Of a DNA stretch of 64,000 bases, positions 44,630 through 64,000 are shown in pieces. The notes beneath the pieces are model-generated. The model was given only the letters and a program-made list of their open reading frames with translations, searched no databases and was not told the origin of the DNA. The DNA comes from Tubiluchus corallicola (Eukaryota > Priapulida > Priapulimorpha > Priapulimorphida > Tubiluchidae), in NCBI GenBank assembly GCA_030141605.1, contig JAQGDQ010000190.1:1-64000 (forward strand), in the 5' to 3' direction. Each line of letters begins with the position of its first letter. Positions within the stretch are counted from its first letter, which is position 1. The position numbers and the translations under genes were made by a program.

Positions 44630-45407
44630 CAGTCGAATCCCGGTAATACTATCTTCATGGGACCAAAAAGCCCAAAATATTTTTGCATATTTCATATTTG
44701 TGTTTCATATTTTTCATTACGTGTATTTTGCTAAATAATATTATTTCTAACGCAAAATAGTAATTAACAGACGCATGTTATGTCTGTTAGTATGTGTAAT
44801 CCCCGTTTTCCACAAATACAAACTACAAAATTATGTTAACACTGCCAAACGTCTAGTCAGCCTAAAAGCAAGCCTACAAGCAAGAGGGTTAGTGGTGCCA
44901 GAGAGTTTACCAATATTTGCTTTTTGCTGCTACGCATAACAAAACATAGCTGTTATGGATAGGAAGACAGGCAGTAACAAATATGGGTGATAATGGAAAA
45001 TTTTTGTCAGAATGAGAATTCTAATGTTTTTCGGAAATCAATAATGTGATTTCACAGGCGTGGCATTTAAATCTTTGCAGCAGACTGATTAATTAATTGA
45101 TAACCTACGTAAATGCATTATGTTATGACCCAATAATGAGTTGCAAAAAATCAACTAAGCTATGGACACGTGGCAAAAGGTGAAAAACATCTAGACGGGG
45201 TGTACCACATCAGAAATCGTATTACAGGCGTTTCTTTATATTAACTCATATTGGTGGGACTTTGGGAAAACGTAGTACAAAACACGGTTTCCTAGTAACC
45301 ACGTGTAATTACATAGGTTTTATTATAACCTTGGCAGGGACATAATCAAATCATCGTATTATTGAGTTTTGTTATAAAGCAAAAATCATGTTACTGGGAT
45401 TCGACTG
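44630..45407. mobile_element. MITE with TA target site, TIR CAGTCGAATCCC
   Basis: Left end CAGTCGAATCCCGGTAATA and right end TTACTGGGATTCGACTG are inverted repeats, each next to TA. This matches the Tc1/mariner/pogo pattern. 778 bp, no transposase ORF. It lies 55 bp beyond the donor of the last recognised CHD exon. Confidence 0.85.
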
Positions 45408-45461
45408 TACATAACAATAATGATATTTGAAAATAAGTAAATAAAATGAACAAAAGCTCAC

Positions 45462-63647
<18,186 letters not shown>

Positions 63648-63867
63648 CTTTAATATCAAAATCAATATGAAACACAATACGATAACGAAAATCTGTGTGC
63701 ACTTAAGTGGTGTGCGCTACCTTTACTGGTAAAAAAACTAGAATTAAATCATAAATTTTGACACATTGGAAATACTATACTATCCTTTAAGTAATATAAA
63801 AGTACTACTACTATTCTTTAGTCACTTGGGTTTTTGTAAATTTTAACACATAATAATAATTGTATTA

Positions 63868-63999
<132 letters not shown>

Positions 64000-64000
64000 A

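Larger units (their letters stand above)
39298..45461. other. Largely non-coding interval between SLC35A4-like and CHD exons
   Basis: Should hold the missing first SLC35A4-like exon and the CHD terminal exon, neither of which I can fix. A candidate CHD terminal exon starts at an AG before 44,046 on the minus strand and would run to a stop after about 22 residues, but it has no conserved match. Mobile pieces are listed separately. Confidence 0.4.

Overview
The window is animal nuclear DNA: AT-rich, with spliced genes (GT-AG introns of a few hundred bases to several kb), dense minisatellites and many short non-autonomous transposons. Four metazoan genes can be read by joining exons in phase: a 2-Cys peroxiredoxin (+), a KIF1/UNC-104 kinesin (C-terminal part on +, with three upstream exons on -), an SLC35A4-like nucleotide-sugar-transporter-family protein (-), and a CHD3/4/5 (Mi-2) chromatin remodeller (-, N-terminus beyond the right edge). 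I read it as an invertebrate. Gene density, intron size and AT content would suit a tunicate such as an ascidian, but no feature proves the phylum.

Layout. 1-1,587: a 34-bp minisatellite carrying CRE-like TGACGTCA sites and a TGA/ATG microsatellite, upstream of the peroxiredoxin. 1,588-9,724: peroxiredoxin in seven coding exons. Its introns hold a trinucleotide-rich minisatellite, a truncated RTE-like LINE with an 18-bp target duplication, a MITE, and two tandem arrays built from the gene's own exon ends plus 5' splice sites. 10.16-13.92 kb: two large minisatellites (about 50-bp and 22-bp units). 14.6-15.6 kb: three KIF1 exons on the minus strand. 17.2-28.2 kb: the next KIF1 exons on the plus strand to the stop codon, starting with two similar, phase-matched, probably alternative exons. 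28.2-31.4 kb: no gene seen. 31.42-31.75 kb: a foldback element with a tRNA-like core. 33.0-39.3 kb: SLC35A4-like gene, minus strand, at least seven exons, first exon not found. 39.3-45.4 kb: mostly non-coding with decayed mobile-element pieces. 45.5-63.6 kb: 27 in-phase exons of the CHD gene with intronic DNA transposons. 63.87 kb to the end: a TAA microsatellite.

The genes do not form a pathway. They are unrelated housekeeping or neuronal genes: peroxide removal, axonal cargo transport, Golgi-type transport, and NuRD chromatin remodelling. KIF1 and SLC35A4 converge on the 28-33 kb gap.

The most notable observations are: KIF1 exons that are consecutive in the protein but lie on opposite strands (inversion or misassembly); minisatellites that have multiplied real exon/intron junctions of the peroxiredoxin gene; a tandem exon pair in KIF1; and several DNA-transposon ends lying within about 10-27 bp of splice sites. 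I saw no evidence of a prokaryotic-style or wholly new system. All exon calls come from reading translations and splice consensus by eye.
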